A stretch of DNA of 64,000 nt, taken from contig NZ_BAFX01000003.1 in assembly GCF_000308815.1 (NCBI RefSeq), forward strand, positions 1-64,000, in the 5' to 3' direction. The translations under genes and the position numbers were made by a program. Source of the DNA: Nocardia concava NBRC 100430. Its GTDB lineage: Bacteria; Actinomycetota; Actinomycetes; Mycobacteriales; Mycobacteriaceae. Below are positions 56,111 to 64,000 of this stretch, piece by piece (the stretch's first letter is position 1; every line of letters starts with the position of its first letter). The notes under the pieces are model-generated. The model was not told where the DNA came from. It saw only the letters and a program-made list of their open reading frames with translations, and ran no database searches.

Positions 56111-57412
56111 TCACGATCCACACGGCAACTCCACTCGCAATATGGTCGGCCCGCCCGCCGGGCTGCTCAGCGTCATTTGCCCGTCCAACGCTTCGGCCCG
56201 CCGCCGAATCCCCGCCAGACCGCCACCATCGATCTCCCGAGCCCCGCCGATTCCGTCATCCGATATGACCACGGTGAGCAGGTCCGGCTCGCCTCCGATC
56301 GCTACCCGAAGGTGCTGCGCCCCGGAATGTTTCGTGGCGTTGGTGATCGCCTCGGTGATCACGAAGTAGGCGGCCGCCTCGACCGCGGCCGGCCGTCTGC
56401 CGACCGGCGGGGTGTGCGACTCGGCATCGCCGACCAAGAGTTCAACCGGAATCGGGGATCGGGCTGCCAGCGCCGAAATCGCACTGGTCAGACCACGATC
56501 CGCGAGAACCGGCGGATACACGCTGCGCACGACGTCACGCAGTTCCGACAACGCGGCCTCCGCGGTCTCCTGCGCCTTGCGGACCAGATCGTCGGCCGCG
56601 GCCGGATCCCGTTGCCGCAGTTGGTCGGCCAGCCCCAGCTGCATGATCACCGCCGCGATACGCGCTTGTGCACCGTCGTGCAGGTCCCGTTCGATCCGCC
56701 GCAACTCCGCGCCGTGCGCATCCAGGGCGGCCGCGCGCGTCGCGGTCAATTCCGCCACCCGGACCGCGAGTTCGGCGCCCGAGGCCGGTCCGAGCAGGGT
56801 GCGTGCCAGCAGCGCCTGCCAGCGGGCCACGGCGGGCAATCGGAGTACCAAGGCGGCCAAGGGAATCGCGATGAGGGCGCTGCACGCGGCCAGTGGCCAG
56901 GAATCGACGACGAATCCGAAGCTGTCCACTGGGGAGCCTGGCGGCACCAACCGCCAGTACACCGGAATCGCCAGCTGATTCAGCATGCCCAGCGGCAACC
57001 CGAGCGCGAACAGCGCGACCACCATGCCGGGCAGCGCGTGCACGCACAGCCAGGCGATGTCCCGGCCGTTCGCCGGGTCGCCGAAGGCGGCCCGCAGCCG
57101 CTGCCGCAGCCCGCCGGTCATCGGCCGATACACCACCATGATGGGCGCACCCAGTCGTTGGCCCGCCCGCCGCCGTTCGAAGTCGATGAGCGGCCGGATC
57201 AACCGCAGGTACTCGGGGATCGCGGGAATGCCCACGCCTCCGAAGCTGGCCCCGGCCACGAGCAGCAACCCGACGATCGCGAACATCGATGCCGCCGCTG
57301 TCAGGCCTCCGACCAGCAGATAGGCCACCGCCCCCGGCAGCGCCCGCACCTGGTTCGCGACCCACCGCAGCGCGGCACCGGGGCCGCGCGTCGGTAGCGG
57401 GTTCGCATTCAT
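56111..57412 (-). CDS. Sensor histidine kinase (NarL/DesK type)
   Basis: A 433-residue membrane kinase. Membrane segments lie at about 25-60 and 130-205. The HisKA_3 domain has the phosphoacceptor in RIERDLHDGAQARI, followed by an HATPase_c domain with EAITNATKHSGA and DDGIGG. The first membrane part resembles the putative sensor domain of actinobacterial NarL-type kinases. The gene precedes its response regulator (28-bp gap). The signal is unknown. Confidence 0.9.
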   Translation of the reverse strand: MNANPLPTRGPGAALRWVANQVRALPGAVAYLLVGGLTAAASMFAIVGLLLVAGASFGGVGIPAIPEYLRLIRPLIDFERRRAGQRLGAPIMVVYRPMTGGLRQRLRAAFGDPANGRDIAWLCVHALPGMVVALFALGLPLGMLNQLAIPVYWRLVPPGSPVDSFGFVVDSWPLAACSALIAIPLAALVLRLPAVARWQALLARTLLGPASGAELAVRVAELTATRAAALDAHGAELRRIERDLHDGAQARIAAVIMQLGLADQLRQRDPAAADDLVRKAQETAEAALSELRDVVRSVYPPVLADRGLTSAISALAARSPIPVELLVGDAESHTPPVGRRPAAVEAAAYFVITEAITNATKHSGAQHLRVAIGGEPDLLTVVISDDGIGGAREIDGGGLAGIRRRAEALDGQMTLSSPAGGPTILRVELPCGS

Positions 57413-57449
57413 CCCACCAACCTACTGACCGCTCGTTGGTACCCATCGG

Positions 57450-57484
57450 CCCGTGCCACCTCGGTCAGGGTGAGGTGGCACGGG
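57450..57484 (-). terminator. Terminator of rsgA
   Basis: Perfect 13-bp stem (CCCGTGCCACCTC with GAGGTGGCACGGG) and 9-nt loop, 11 bp after the rsgA stop. Confidence 0.75.
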
Positions 57485-57495
57485 GTCCGGTCGGA

Positions 57496-58602
57496 TCAGC
57501 GTTGCTTGCCGCCCCGCTCCTTGTACATGCGGCGCTGGTCCTTGTTGATCTGCTTCCACACCTTGGTGCGCTCGGCGCGCGCCCGAGCATCGCTGCGGGA
57601 CGCCAGCCAGTCGTTCTCCCGGCTCAGCTTGCGGTAGCTGGTCAGGCGTCGCCGGGGCAGCGCACCGGATTCGATGGCCGCGAGTACGGCGCAACCCGGT
57701 TCGGTCTCGTGTGCGCAGTCGGTGAAACGGCATTGTGCGGCGAGGGATTCGATATCGCTGAAGGTGCGGCCGATGCCCTCGGTGGCATCCCAGAGGCCGA
57801 CCGACCGCAGCCCCGGGGTGTCGATGAGGGTGCCGCCGCCCGGCAACGGACGCAATTCCCGGTGCACGGTGGTGTGCCGTCCGCGCTTGTCACCCTCGCG
57901 AACCGCGTTGGTGGCGAACACCTCCGCGCCGAGCAGCGCGTTGGCGAGGGTGGACTTGCCCGCACCGGACGGACCGATCAGGGCGACCGTGCCGACCAAC
58001 AGCGCCCCCAGCACATCCATGCCGACGCCGGTGGAGGCGCTGACCGCCACCACCGTCACGCCGGGCGCGGCGGCGCGTACGGCATCGATCGGAATATCGT
58101 GCGCGAGATCGGCTTTGGTGAGCACCACGGTCGGCTGGGCGCCGGATTCCCAGGCCAGCGCGAGCAGCCGCTCGATGCGCCCGAGGTCGACATCCCCGTC
58201 ACCGGCGGTGCAGACCAGCACCGTATCGACATTCGCGGCCAGCACCTGATGCGCGGATTTGGCGCGGGAATCGGGTTGCCCGGAAACGGCCGCCCGGACG
58301 ATGGCGGTCCGGCGCGGCAGCAGCGCACGCACGGTGCGGCCGCGATCGATGGCCACCCAGTCGCCGGTGCAGAGCCCGCTGATCTCGGAATCCGAGCGAG
58401 GCAGCTGGGCTCGGACAACCGCGGCCGTCAACCGGCTCTGGAAGTCGGCGGTGGGAAGGGGTGCGGCGATATCGCATTCGCTGCGATCCATGCGGATCAC
58501 GCGGGCCGGAATCAGATCGTCACCGAGCAGCGGAAGGTAGTCGGAGGCGAGAGCGGAGTTCCAGCCGAAGGGAACGAGCAGGTCGAAATCGACCGATGCC
58601 AT
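57496..58602 (-). CDS. rsgA: Ribosome small-subunit-dependent GTPase A
   Basis: A 368-residue circularly permuted GTPase that aids late 30S subunit maturation. An OB-like N-terminal region (about 25-120) is followed by G4 (TKADL), G1 (GPSGAGKSTL) and G3 (DTPGL) in the permuted order. The zinc motif CRFTDCAHETEPGC (three Cys plus His) and a basic C-terminal helix complete the enzyme. AAAGGA precedes the ATG. A short ORF with a strong ribosome site lies 39 bp upstream. Followed by a terminator. Confidence 0.93.
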   Translation of the reverse strand: MASVDFDLLVPFGWNSALASDYLPLLGDDLIPARVIRMDRSECDIAAPLPTADFQSRLTAAVVRAQLPRSDSEISGLCTGDWVAIDRGRTVRALLPRRTAIVRAAVSGQPDSRAKSAHQVLAANVDTVLVCTAGDGDVDLGRIERLLALAWESGAQPTVVLTKADLAHDIPIDAVRAAAPGVTVVAVSASTGVGMDVLGALLVGTVALIGPSGAGKSTLANALLGAEVFATNAVREGDKRGRHTTVHRELRPLPGGGTLIDTPGLRSVGLWDATEGIGRTFSDIESLAAQCRFTDCAHETEPGCAVLAAIESGALPRRRLTSYRKLSRENDWLASRSDARARAERTKVWKQINKDQRRMYKERGGKQR

Positions 58603-58641
58603 TTGTGGAGTCCTTTGACGGGCCGAGCCCGAATCGCGGAC

Positions 58642-58719
58642 TCAGCGAGAGGAATTCGAGGTGGATACGCTGGCCACGCGCCTGGGCGCGGGCACGGCAA
58701 TCCGCAAGACCGTCATCAC
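58642..58719 (-). CDS. Candidate 25-codon leader ORF upstream of rsgA
   Basis: GGGAGG and GGAG ribosome-site motifs lie 9 and 4 nt before GTG-ATG. The encoded peptide starts MMTVLRIAVPAPRRVAS, then a serine-rich tail, and stops 39 bp before rsgA. It is too short to recognise. A regulatory uORF is one possibility; a chance open frame is another. Confidence 0.35.
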   Translation of the reverse strand: MMTVLRIAVPAPRRVASVSTSNSSR

Positions 58720-58777
58720 GTAACTCCACCTCCCATCTCTCCTCATGCCGTCACCGAAGCGACCGCGCCCAACAAGA

Positions 58778-58807
58778 ACGGGGACAACCTTCTCAGGCTG
58801 TCCCCGT
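58778..58807 (-). terminator. Terminator of glfT1
   Basis: 9-bp stem (ACGGGGACA with TGTCCCCGT) and 12-nt loop, 20 bp after the glfT1 stop. Confidence 0.65.
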
Positions 58808-58827
58808 CCGCGCAACGTATTTTCCGG

Positions 58828-59751
58828 TCAGTTCTCGGGCTTGTCGAACTGCTCGCGGCGACCCATCCGCTGCAGGCGCACCCACTCCATGAGCCCCGCA
58901 GGATCCTTCTGCTGTACCAGGAAGAACCACCCGAAGCGGGCGACCTCCTGCGGCAACAGCTTTCGCATACCCGGCTGCGCCATCAGGTACCCGCGGTTGC
59001 GATAGGTGAAGTGCCGCTTGACCGGATCGTCCGGGTACTGCGTGTGCATGCGGCCGCCGAGAATCGGCTTGAACTCGGCCGAACCGTTGGGATGCAGGTA
59101 CGCGGTCTGCAGACAGGTGCCGAACGGCAGCCCCGACCGCACCAGCCGCCGGTGCACCTCCACCTCGTCCCCGCGCACGAACAGCCGCAGATCCGGCACG
59201 CCGATCTTGTCCACGGCCTCCGCGGAGACCAGCGCGCCATTGAACAGCGAGGCGATGCCGGGTAGGAAATCCTCGTCGCCGAGCTCCGACCGCAGCCGCC
59301 GCCACACCACGCCCCGGCGCAGCGGGAAGGCCAGCCGGTCCGGATCGTCGATATCGGCGACCACCGGCGACACCTCGACCAGCTGATGCCGCTTGGCGCA
59401 ATCGAACAGCGTGGCAAGCACTTCCGGGCCCTCGGGCCGCCCGTCGTCGTCGGCCAGCCACACCCAGTCCGCGCCCAGGGTGAGCGCGTGCAGCATGCCG
59501 AGCGCGAAACCGCCCGCGCCGCCGAGATTGTGTTCCGAACCGAGGTAGGTGGTCTCCATGGGCTGCTGCTTCACCAGCTCGCCGACCTCGGCCTCATTGC
59601 CGTTGTCCACCACGATCAAATGGTCGATCGGCCGGGTCTGGCTCGCGAGCACCTTCAGCGACTCGGCCAGCAGTTCCCGGCGCTTGTGTGTGACGACGAT
59701 GGCGACAATGCGCGCATCGTCGCCGTACACAGGGGTGGACTGCTCACTCAT
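58828..59751 (-). CDS. glfT1: GlfT1 galactofuranosyltransferase
   Basis: A 307-residue GT2 enzyme that adds the first two galactofuranose residues to the decaprenyl-linked GlcNAc-rhamnose. Diagnostic segments: VVTHKRRELL, TTYLGSEHNLGGAGGFALGMLHAL, the metal-binding ADDDGRPEG, FNGALVSAEAVDKIGVPDLRLFVRGDEVEVHRRL, and TYRNRGYLMAQPGMRKLL. These match M. tuberculosis Rv3782 (304 aa) along its length. The ATG overlaps the wzt stop (ATGA). Last gene of wzm-wzt-glfT1. Confidence 0.96.
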   Translation of the reverse strand: MSEQSTPVYGDDARIVAIVVTHKRRELLAESLKVLASQTRPIDHLIVVDNGNEAEVGELVKQQPMETTYLGSEHNLGGAGGFALGMLHALTLGADWVWLADDDGRPEGPEVLATLFDCAKRHQLVEVSPVVADIDDPDRLAFPLRRGVVWRRLRSELGDEDFLPGIASLFNGALVSAEAVDKIGVPDLRLFVRGDEVEVHRRLVRSGLPFGTCLQTAYLHPNGSAEFKPILGGRMHTQYPDDPVKRHFTYRNRGYLMAQPGMRKLLPQEVARFGWFFLVQQKDPAGLMEWVRLQRMGRREQFDKPEN

Positions 59752-60569
59752 ACGGGATTCCGTTCCGGTTCACGTTCACGTTCCAGATCCCGCAGCACCT
59801 GCGCCACGTGATCACCCGCTTCCGGGCCCTCGTAGGCTCGCACGACTTCCTCGATACCCCCGTGCATTCGCACGTTGCCGTGGTCGATCCAGAGAGCGGA
59901 ATCACACAGCTGCGCCAGGAATTCATTGGAATGCGAGGCGAAGACCAGAATGCCGGAGCGGGAGACCAGTTGCTGCAGGCGGTTTCGCGCCTTCTTCATG
60001 AACTCCGCGTCGACCGCGCCGATGCCCTCGTCGAGCAGCAGGATCTCCGGATCGATGGAGGTCACCACGCCCATGGCCAGTCGCACCCGCATACCGGTGG
60101 AGTAGGTGCGCAGCGGCATCTCCAGATACTCGCCGAGCTCGGTGAAATCGGCGATCTCATCGATCTTGGAGAGCATCTGCTTACGGGTCTGGCCGAGGAA
60201 CAATCCGCGAATGATGATGTTGTCGTACCCGGAAATCTCCGGATCCATGCCGACACCGAGATCGAAGACCGGCGCCACGCGGCCGCGAATGCGCGCACTG
60301 CCGCGGGTCGGTTCGTAAATGCCCGAAAGCAGGCGCAGCAGCGTCGATTTGCCCGCGCCATTGTGACCGACCAGGCCGACCCGGTCGCCCTCCTTGAGCG
60401 AGAGGTTGATATCGCGCAGCGCCTCGATCACGACGACATCGGACTGATTGCGTCCGATGGCGCCGCCGGCCTTGCCCATGAACGCCTTCTTCAGCGAACG
60501 GGACTTGGCGTCGAAGATCGGGAACTCCACCCACGCGTTCTGGGTTTCGATACTCACATGGTCGGTCAT
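59748..60569 (-). CDS. wzt: Wzt ABC-transporter ATPase for galactan export (Rv3781)
   Basis: A 273-residue ABC ATPase. Walker A is GHNGAGKSTLL, Walker B with Glu is ILLLDEGIGAVDAEF, and the signature lies in YSTGMRVRLAMGV. SLKKAFMG at the start is typical of O-antigen/teichoic-acid exporters. It lacks the C-terminal sugar-binding domain found in some Wzt proteins, as does M. tuberculosis Rv3781. With Wzm it moves the lipid-linked galactan across the membrane. Gap of 7 bp to wzm; overlaps glfT1. Confidence 0.95.
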   Translation of the reverse strand: MTDHVSIETQNAWVEFPIFDAKSRSLKKAFMGKAGGAIGRNQSDVVVIEALRDINLSLKEGDRVGLVGHNGAGKSTLLRLLSGIYEPTRGSARIRGRVAPVFDLGVGMDPEISGYDNIIIRGLFLGQTRKQMLSKIDEIADFTELGEYLEMPLRTYSTGMRVRLAMGVVTSIDPEILLLDEGIGAVDAEFMKKARNRLQQLVSRSGILVFASHSNEFLAQLCDSALWIDHGNVRMHGGIEEVVRAYEGPEAGDHVAQVLRDLEREREPERNPV

Positions 60570-60576
60570 TGAGCCT

Positions 60577-61470
60577 TCACACCCAGTAGGGGACGCGGGA
60601 ACGGAACTGCTTCATGGCCAGGACGGCGACGGCCCAGCCGACCACGGTGATGGCCAGCACCACGATCCAGGACCGCAGCGGCTGCGGCTCCCCGAGCAGG
60701 GGCGCGCGCACGATCTCCAGGTAATGGTAGGTCGGCACCAGCTCGACCAGCCTGGCGCGCTCGCTCACCGCGCCGCCCTGATCGTGCAGCGACTTGGTGC
60801 TCCACATGACCGGCGTCAGCACGAACAGCATGAGGGTCATGCTGCCCAGGATCGGCGCGATATCGCGGTAGCGGGTGGAGAAGATGCCGAAGGCGATGGA
60901 CACCCACATGGCATTGGCGAACAGCAGCAGGATGCCCGGAATCGCCAGGATCGCCGTCCAGTGCAGATCGCGCCAGACGCCGAAGCCCACCAGCATGACC
61001 AGATAGATCACCAGGTTGTGCGCGAAGAACAGGAACTGCCGCCACACCAGGCGATACACGTGCACGCTCAGTGCCGACGGCAGCTGTTTGATCAGCCCCT
61101 CGTTGGCGATGAAGACATCCGAGCCCTCGAGAATGCTGGCATTGATGACATTCCAGACGATCAGGCCGACCGTCACATAGGGCAGGTAGGTGTGCAGCGG
61201 CTGATGGAACAGGGTCGCGTAGAGGAATCCCATGGCCGCGGCCTGTACGCCGGTGGCGATGGTGATCCAGAACGGGCCCAGCACCGAGCGGCGATAGCGC
61301 TGCTTGATGTCCTGCCAGCCCAGCGATAGCCACAGCTCACGCTGGCCGAATCCGTCACGGAAGTCCTTGAACGCGCGACGGAACGTCTGGGAATCCGACA
61401 CTAGCGGCACCGGAGAATTGTCCGGGGTCGCCTCGGCCTCGACCGAGTCGGGGGGAGCAGCAGCAGGCAC
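60577..61470 (-). CDS. wzm: Wzm ABC-transporter permease for galactan export (Rv3783)
   Basis: A 297-residue ABC-2 permease. A cytoplasmic N-terminus with WQDIKQRYRRSVLGPFW (interfacial motif) precedes six membrane helices. SFTVGLIVWNVINASILEGSD-like region and NAMWVSIAFGIFSTRYRDIAPI are family hallmarks. The partner Wzt follows by 7 bp. The GTG start is chosen from the -10 box TAAGGT 8 nt upstream. M. tuberculosis Rv3783 is 280 aa; the extra residues are at the N-terminus. In M. tuberculosis wzm is the last gene; here it is first. Confidence 0.95.
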   Translation of the reverse strand: MPAAAPPDSVEAEATPDNSPVPLVSDSQTFRRAFKDFRDGFGQRELWLSLGWQDIKQRYRRSVLGPFWITIATGVQAAAMGFLYATLFHQPLHTYLPYVTVGLIVWNVINASILEGSDVFIANEGLIKQLPSALSVHVYRLVWRQFLFFAHNLVIYLVMLVGFGVWRDLHWTAILAIPGILLLFANAMWVSIAFGIFSTRYRDIAPILGSMTLMLFVLTPVMWSTKSLHDQGGAVSERARLVELVPTYHYLEIVRAPLLGEPQPLRSWIVVLAITVVGWAVAVLAMKQFRSRVPYWV

Positions 61471-61478
61471 AAGACCCG

Positions 61479-61484
61479 ACCTTA
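61479..61484 (-). promoter_or_regulatory. Leaderless -10 box of wzm
   Basis: TAAGGT on the minus strand, ending 8 nt before the GTG at 61470. Confidence 0.5.
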
Positions 61485-61512
61485 TCTAATAGCTATCCCA
61501 TTGCGACGAGAA

Positions 61513-61544
61513 CCTGCCGCCGACCCCGACATATCTGCGGCAGG
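61513..61544 (-). terminator. Terminator of bpa
   Basis: 8-bp stem (CCTGCCGC with GCGGCAGG) and 16-nt loop, 20 bp after the bpa stop and before the wzm promoter. Confidence 0.5.
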
Positions 61545-61564
61545 CTGTGTCTCCGGACACCTCG

Positions 61565-62161
61565 TCAGAGGTACTGTCCGCCGCCCGAACTCTGCTGGCC
61601 GCGCGCGTCACCGCCGTGGCTGACGCCCGGCGGGAGCGCCTGGCGCATTTGTTCCAGCTGCGCGCGGGCCGCCATCTGCTGGGCGAACAGCGCGGTCTGG
61701 ATGCCGTGGAACAGACCCTCGAGCCAGCCCACCAGCTGCGCCTGCGCGATGCGCAGTTCCGCGTCGGACGGCACGGTGTCGTCGGTGAAGGGCAGGGCCA
61801 GCCGCTCGAGCTCCTCGCGGAGTTCGGGCGCCAGACCGGTTTCCAGTTCGCGGATGGAGGTGCGGTGGATCTCGCGCAGCCGGGTGCGGGAGGCGTCGTC
61901 CAGCGGCGCGTGCCGGACCTCCTCGAGCAGTTGCTTGATCATGGTGCCGATGCGCATGACCTTCGCGGGCTGCTCCACCATGTCGGCCAGCGATTCCGTA
62001 TCGCGAGATTCATCCGAATCGCGTGAATCGTGCTCGCCGACAAACTGTCCGGTGATCTCCACCGGTTCGCCGCCGATCTGCGCGGCCGCCGGGATGAACA
62101 GCGGCTTGCCCTCGGGCCCGACCACGACAATGGATTCCGGAACCCCATCCGATTGCGTCAT
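61565..62161 (-). CDS. bpa: Bacterial proteasome activator Bpa/PafE (Rv3780)
   Basis: A 198-residue helical protein. The C-terminus ends GGGQYL, the HbYX-like GQYL motif that docks on the 20S proteasome; the central helices (MRIGTMIKQLLEEVRHAPLD and RTRLREIHRTSIRELETGL) match the four-helix ring-forming core. Bpa forms a dodecameric ring that opens the proteasome without ATP. M. tuberculosis Bpa is 174-178 aa; here the N-terminal and glycine-rich tail parts are longer. The ATG at 62161 has a GGGGG run upstream. Location beside wzt/glfT1 is the same as in M. tuberculosis. Confidence 0.94.
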   Translation of the reverse strand: MTQSDGVPESIVVVGPEGKPLFIPAAAQIGGEPVEITGQFVGEHDSRDSDESRDTESLADMVEQPAKVMRIGTMIKQLLEEVRHAPLDDASRTRLREIHRTSIRELETGLAPELREELERLALPFTDDTVPSDAELRIAQAQLVGWLEGLFHGIQTALFAQQMAARAQLEQMRQALPPGVSHGGDARGQQSSGGGQYL

Positions 62162-62397
62162 GCCCCCATCCTGCCGAATCCCCGCCGAACCCGCTAAGGG
62201 GCCCACCCGCCAACTCTCGAAACTCTCAGGATGAGACCTGCTCGAATCCGCGTGTGTAACGGCCGGCGCCGTCGAAAACGAAGCCGTGGATAGACCGGGC
62301 CGAAGACGTCCCGTCCAGTTTGTGCGGTAGATGCAGGTCGTCCCGGTCTCGAAGACCGCTTCCATGCCTACCGTTACCCAGTTGTGCCCTCTCCCTT

Positions 62398-62403
62398 TAG
62401 AGT
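62398..62403 (+). promoter_or_regulatory. Leaderless -10 box of the aminotransferase-like gene
   Basis: TAGAGT, ending 7 nt before the ATG at 62411. Confidence 0.5.
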
Positions 62404-62410
62404 GGCCAGC

Positions 62411-63616
62411 ATGACTTACGACGTCGCACGGGTGCGGGGCCTCATACCGTCCCTGGGCGACGGCTGGATCCACCTCGACCCGCAAGCGGGCATGTTGGTC
62501 CCGGATTCGGTATCCCGGGCCGTCTCAACGGGTTTCCGAACCTCCGCCTTCTCGCACTCCAACCGGCACGGCGCGGCCCAGCGCAGCGCCGCGATCCTGG
62601 AGGCCGCGCGCGAGGCCGTCGCCGATCTGGTCGGCGGCGACCCGGCGGGTGTGGTGCTCGGTCCGGACCGCGCGGTACTGCTGGCCTGGCTGGCCGAATC
62701 GCTGAGTTCCAGGCTGGGTCTGGGCACCGGGATCGTGCTGTCGCGTCTGGATGACGAGGCCAATGTCGCGCCGTGGCTGCGCATCGCGAATCGCTATGGC
62801 GCGCATGTGCGCTGGGCGGAAGTGGAGATCGAGACCTGCGAGATGCCGGCCTGGCAGTTCGAGGAATTGATCGGGCCCACCGCGCGACTGGTGGCCTTGA
62901 CGGCCGCCTCGCCCATCGTCGGCTCCGCGCCCGCGGTGCGGGTGGCCGCGGACCGGGTGCACGAGGTCGGCGGTCTGCTGGTCGCCGACTGCTTCGGCGC
63001 CGCGCCCTACGCGCTCATCGACATCGACGAACTCAACGCCGATGTGATCGCGCTCAGCGCCCCCGCCTGGGGCGGCCCGCAGATCGGCGCGCTGGTCTTC
63101 CGCGATCCCGCGTTCCTGGACCGGATTCCGTCCATGTCGCTGAATCCCTATGCCAAGGGCGCGGAACGGCTCGAGGTGGGCGGCCACCAGTACGCGCTAC
63201 TGGCCGGGCTCACCACCTCCATCGACTACCTGGCCTCCCTCGACGAGCGCGCCAAGGGCACTCGCCGGGAGCGCCTGGAAATGTCGATCACCTCCCTGCA
63301 GGACCACCACGATCAGCTCTTCGAGGATCTGATGGCCGTGCTGGACACCATCCCCAACCTGACGGTCATCGGCCGCGCCTCCACCCGCATCCCGACGGTC
63401 AGCTTCACCATCGCGGGCATGCAGGCGGAGAAGGTCTCGGCCAAGCTGGCCGACGCCCGCATCGGCACGCTGAGCGGCTCGCACGGCGGCAGCCGCCTTC
63501 TCGACGCGCTGGGCGTCAATGACGAAGGCGGCGCGGTGACCATCGGACTCGCGCCCTACACAACGAGATTCGAGATCGAACAGCTGGGCAGGGCGCTCGC
63601 CGCGCTGGATACCTAG
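62411..63616 (+). CDS. Cysteine-desulfurase-like class V aminotransferase-fold protein (Rv3778c-like), lysine motif missing
   Basis: A 401-residue PLP-fold protein. It has SFSHSNRHGA-type N-terminal, VADCFGAAP (cofactor Asp) and GVNDEGGAVTIGLAPY C-terminal features of the NifS-like family. The usual Schiff-base segment SxHKxxGP reads SAPAWGGPQIGAL here, with Ala where the Lys should be. Rv3778c, in the equivalent position next to bpa, has a similar AWGG segment as I recall. So it is probably a non-classical or non-enzymatic member. The ATG at 62411 follows a -10 box by 7 nt. Its stop overlaps the convergent gene's stop (CTAG). Confidence 0.88.
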   Translation: MTYDVARVRGLIPSLGDGWIHLDPQAGMLVPDSVSRAVSTGFRTSAFSHSNRHGAAQRSAAILEAAREAVADLVGGDPAGVVLGPDRAVLLAWLAESLSSRLGLGTGIVLSRLDDEANVAPWLRIANRYGAHVRWAEVEIETCEMPAWQFEELIGPTARLVALTAASPIVGSAPAVRVAADRVHEVGGLLVADCFGAAPYALIDIDELNADVIALSAPAWGGPQIGALVFRDPAFLDRIPSMSLNPYAKGAERLEVGGHQYALLAGLTTSIDYLASLDERAKGTRRERLEMSITSLQDHHDQLFEDLMAVLDTIPNLTVIGRASTRIPTVSFTIAGMQAEKVSAKLADARIGTLSGSHGGSRLLDALGVNDEGGAVTIGLAPYTTRFEIEQLGRALAALDT

Positions 63617-64000
63617 AGCTCCCGGATCTGCAGGACGACCTTGCCGACCGTTTGGTCGGAGTCCAGTAGGCGGTGGGCCTCGGCGACATCGGTGACCGGG
63701 ATTTCGGCCGACACCACGGGGACGACGGTGCCGTCCGAAATCAGCGGCCACAGGTGCCGCCGCAGTTCGGTGATGATCTCCGCTTTGGAACCGCGCCCGT
63801 GTTCCGGACGCCTGCGCAGATTGGTGGCGTGAATCGAACCCCGTTTGCCCAGCAGCACACCGAGATTCAATTCCGCCTTGACCCCGCCCTGCATGCCGAT
63901 CACCACCAGGTGCCCATCCTCGGCCAGCGCTTCGACATTCCGCTCGAGATATGCCGCGCCCATCACGTCGAGAATGATGTCCGCGCCGGGATATTCACTG
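63613..64000 (-). CDS. NADPH:quinone oxidoreductase, MDR family (Rv3777-like), 5' end outside window
   Basis: The C-terminal about 129 residues of a medium-chain dehydrogenase. Present are ADIILDVMGAAYLERNVEALAEDGHLVVIGMQGG (nucleotide-binding part of the quinone-oxidoreductase type), the substrate-side TNLRRRPEHGRGSKAEIITE, and the ending AHRLLDSDQTVGKVVLQI. The reading frame runs open to the window end, so the start lies beyond 64000. It overlaps the convergent aminotransferase-like gene by 3-4 bp and keeps the M. tuberculosis Rv3777-Rv3778c neighbourhood. Confidence 0.9.
   Translation of the reverse strand, partial: SEYPGADIILDVMGAAYLERNVEALAEDGHLVVIGMQGGVKAELNLGVLLGKRGSIHATNLRRRPEHGRGSKAEIITELRRHLWPLISDGTVVPVVSAEIPVTDVAEAHRLLDSDQTVGKVVLQIREL

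Noticed and set aside
62411..63616. Missing PLP lysine explained by a frameshift
   Set aside because: Flanking residues on both sides of the segment align in one frame with the family, so the change is a substitution, not a frameshift.

Overview
The window is high-GC actinobacterial chromosome from a mycolic-acid-producing member of the Mycobacteriales. The deduced proteins fit Nocardia or a close relative best; this is inferred from protein character, not from a search. It carries most of the conserved mycolyl-arabinogalactan locus known from Mycobacterium tuberculosis (Rv3777-Rv3802c), but rearranged and interleaved with regulatory and accessory genes.

Layout. 51-10769: a DUF732 lipoprotein, a Culp6-type cutinase, then fadD32-pks13-accD4, which activate and condense the two fatty acyl chains of mycolic acid. 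10824-11610: two small genes. 11699-18452 (minus): two Emb arabinosyltransferases. 18523-22033 (plus): two membrane Ser/Thr kinases transcribed divergently from emb. 22042-25995 (minus): an unassigned polytopic membrane protein and AftA, separated by a cluster of DnaA boxes. 26084-29825: an epimerase, then dprE1-dprE2 (decaprenyl-phospho-arabinose synthesis) with a divergent GtrA protein. 29833-35731 (minus): a PPOX-fold protein and a tight molybdopterin oxidoreductase-adenylate cyclase-Crp operon. 35961-43160: small proteins, an XRE regulator, a MarR/MFS pair, rmlC-rmlA and a lipase-like hydrolase. 43231-50611: a secreted protein, rmlB, a GtrB-like glycosyltransferase with a DUF2142 membrane protein, a second GtrA and a GlfT2-like galactosyltransferase. 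50670-58602: two SDRs, a penicillin-recognising serine hydrolase coupled to a Hip1-like hydrolase, a two-component system and RsgA. 58828-64000 (minus, with one plus gene): glfT1-wzt-wzm (linker-galactan start and export), bpa (proteasome activator), a cysteine-desulfurase-like protein lacking the PLP lysine, and a truncated quinone oxidoreductase.

How it fits together. RmlA/B/C make dTDP-rhamnose for the linker. GlfT1 begins the galactan and Wzm-Wzt exports it. DprE1/2 and probably GtrA supply decaprenyl-phospho-arabinose to AftA and the Emb enzymes. FadD32, Pks13 and AccD4 make the mycolates that are finally attached. At least nine genes here have a TAnnnT -10 box 6-8 nt before an ATG or GTG, most often exactly 8, pointing to leaderless transcripts; I used this to choose several start codons. 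Other regulatory structure: a perfect TGTGA-N6-TCACA Crp/GlxR site before rmlB, two abutting palindromes before a serine hydrolase operon, two REP-like repeats, and many strong hairpin terminators.

No tRNA, rRNA, insertion sequence, prophage or CRISPR array was recognised.
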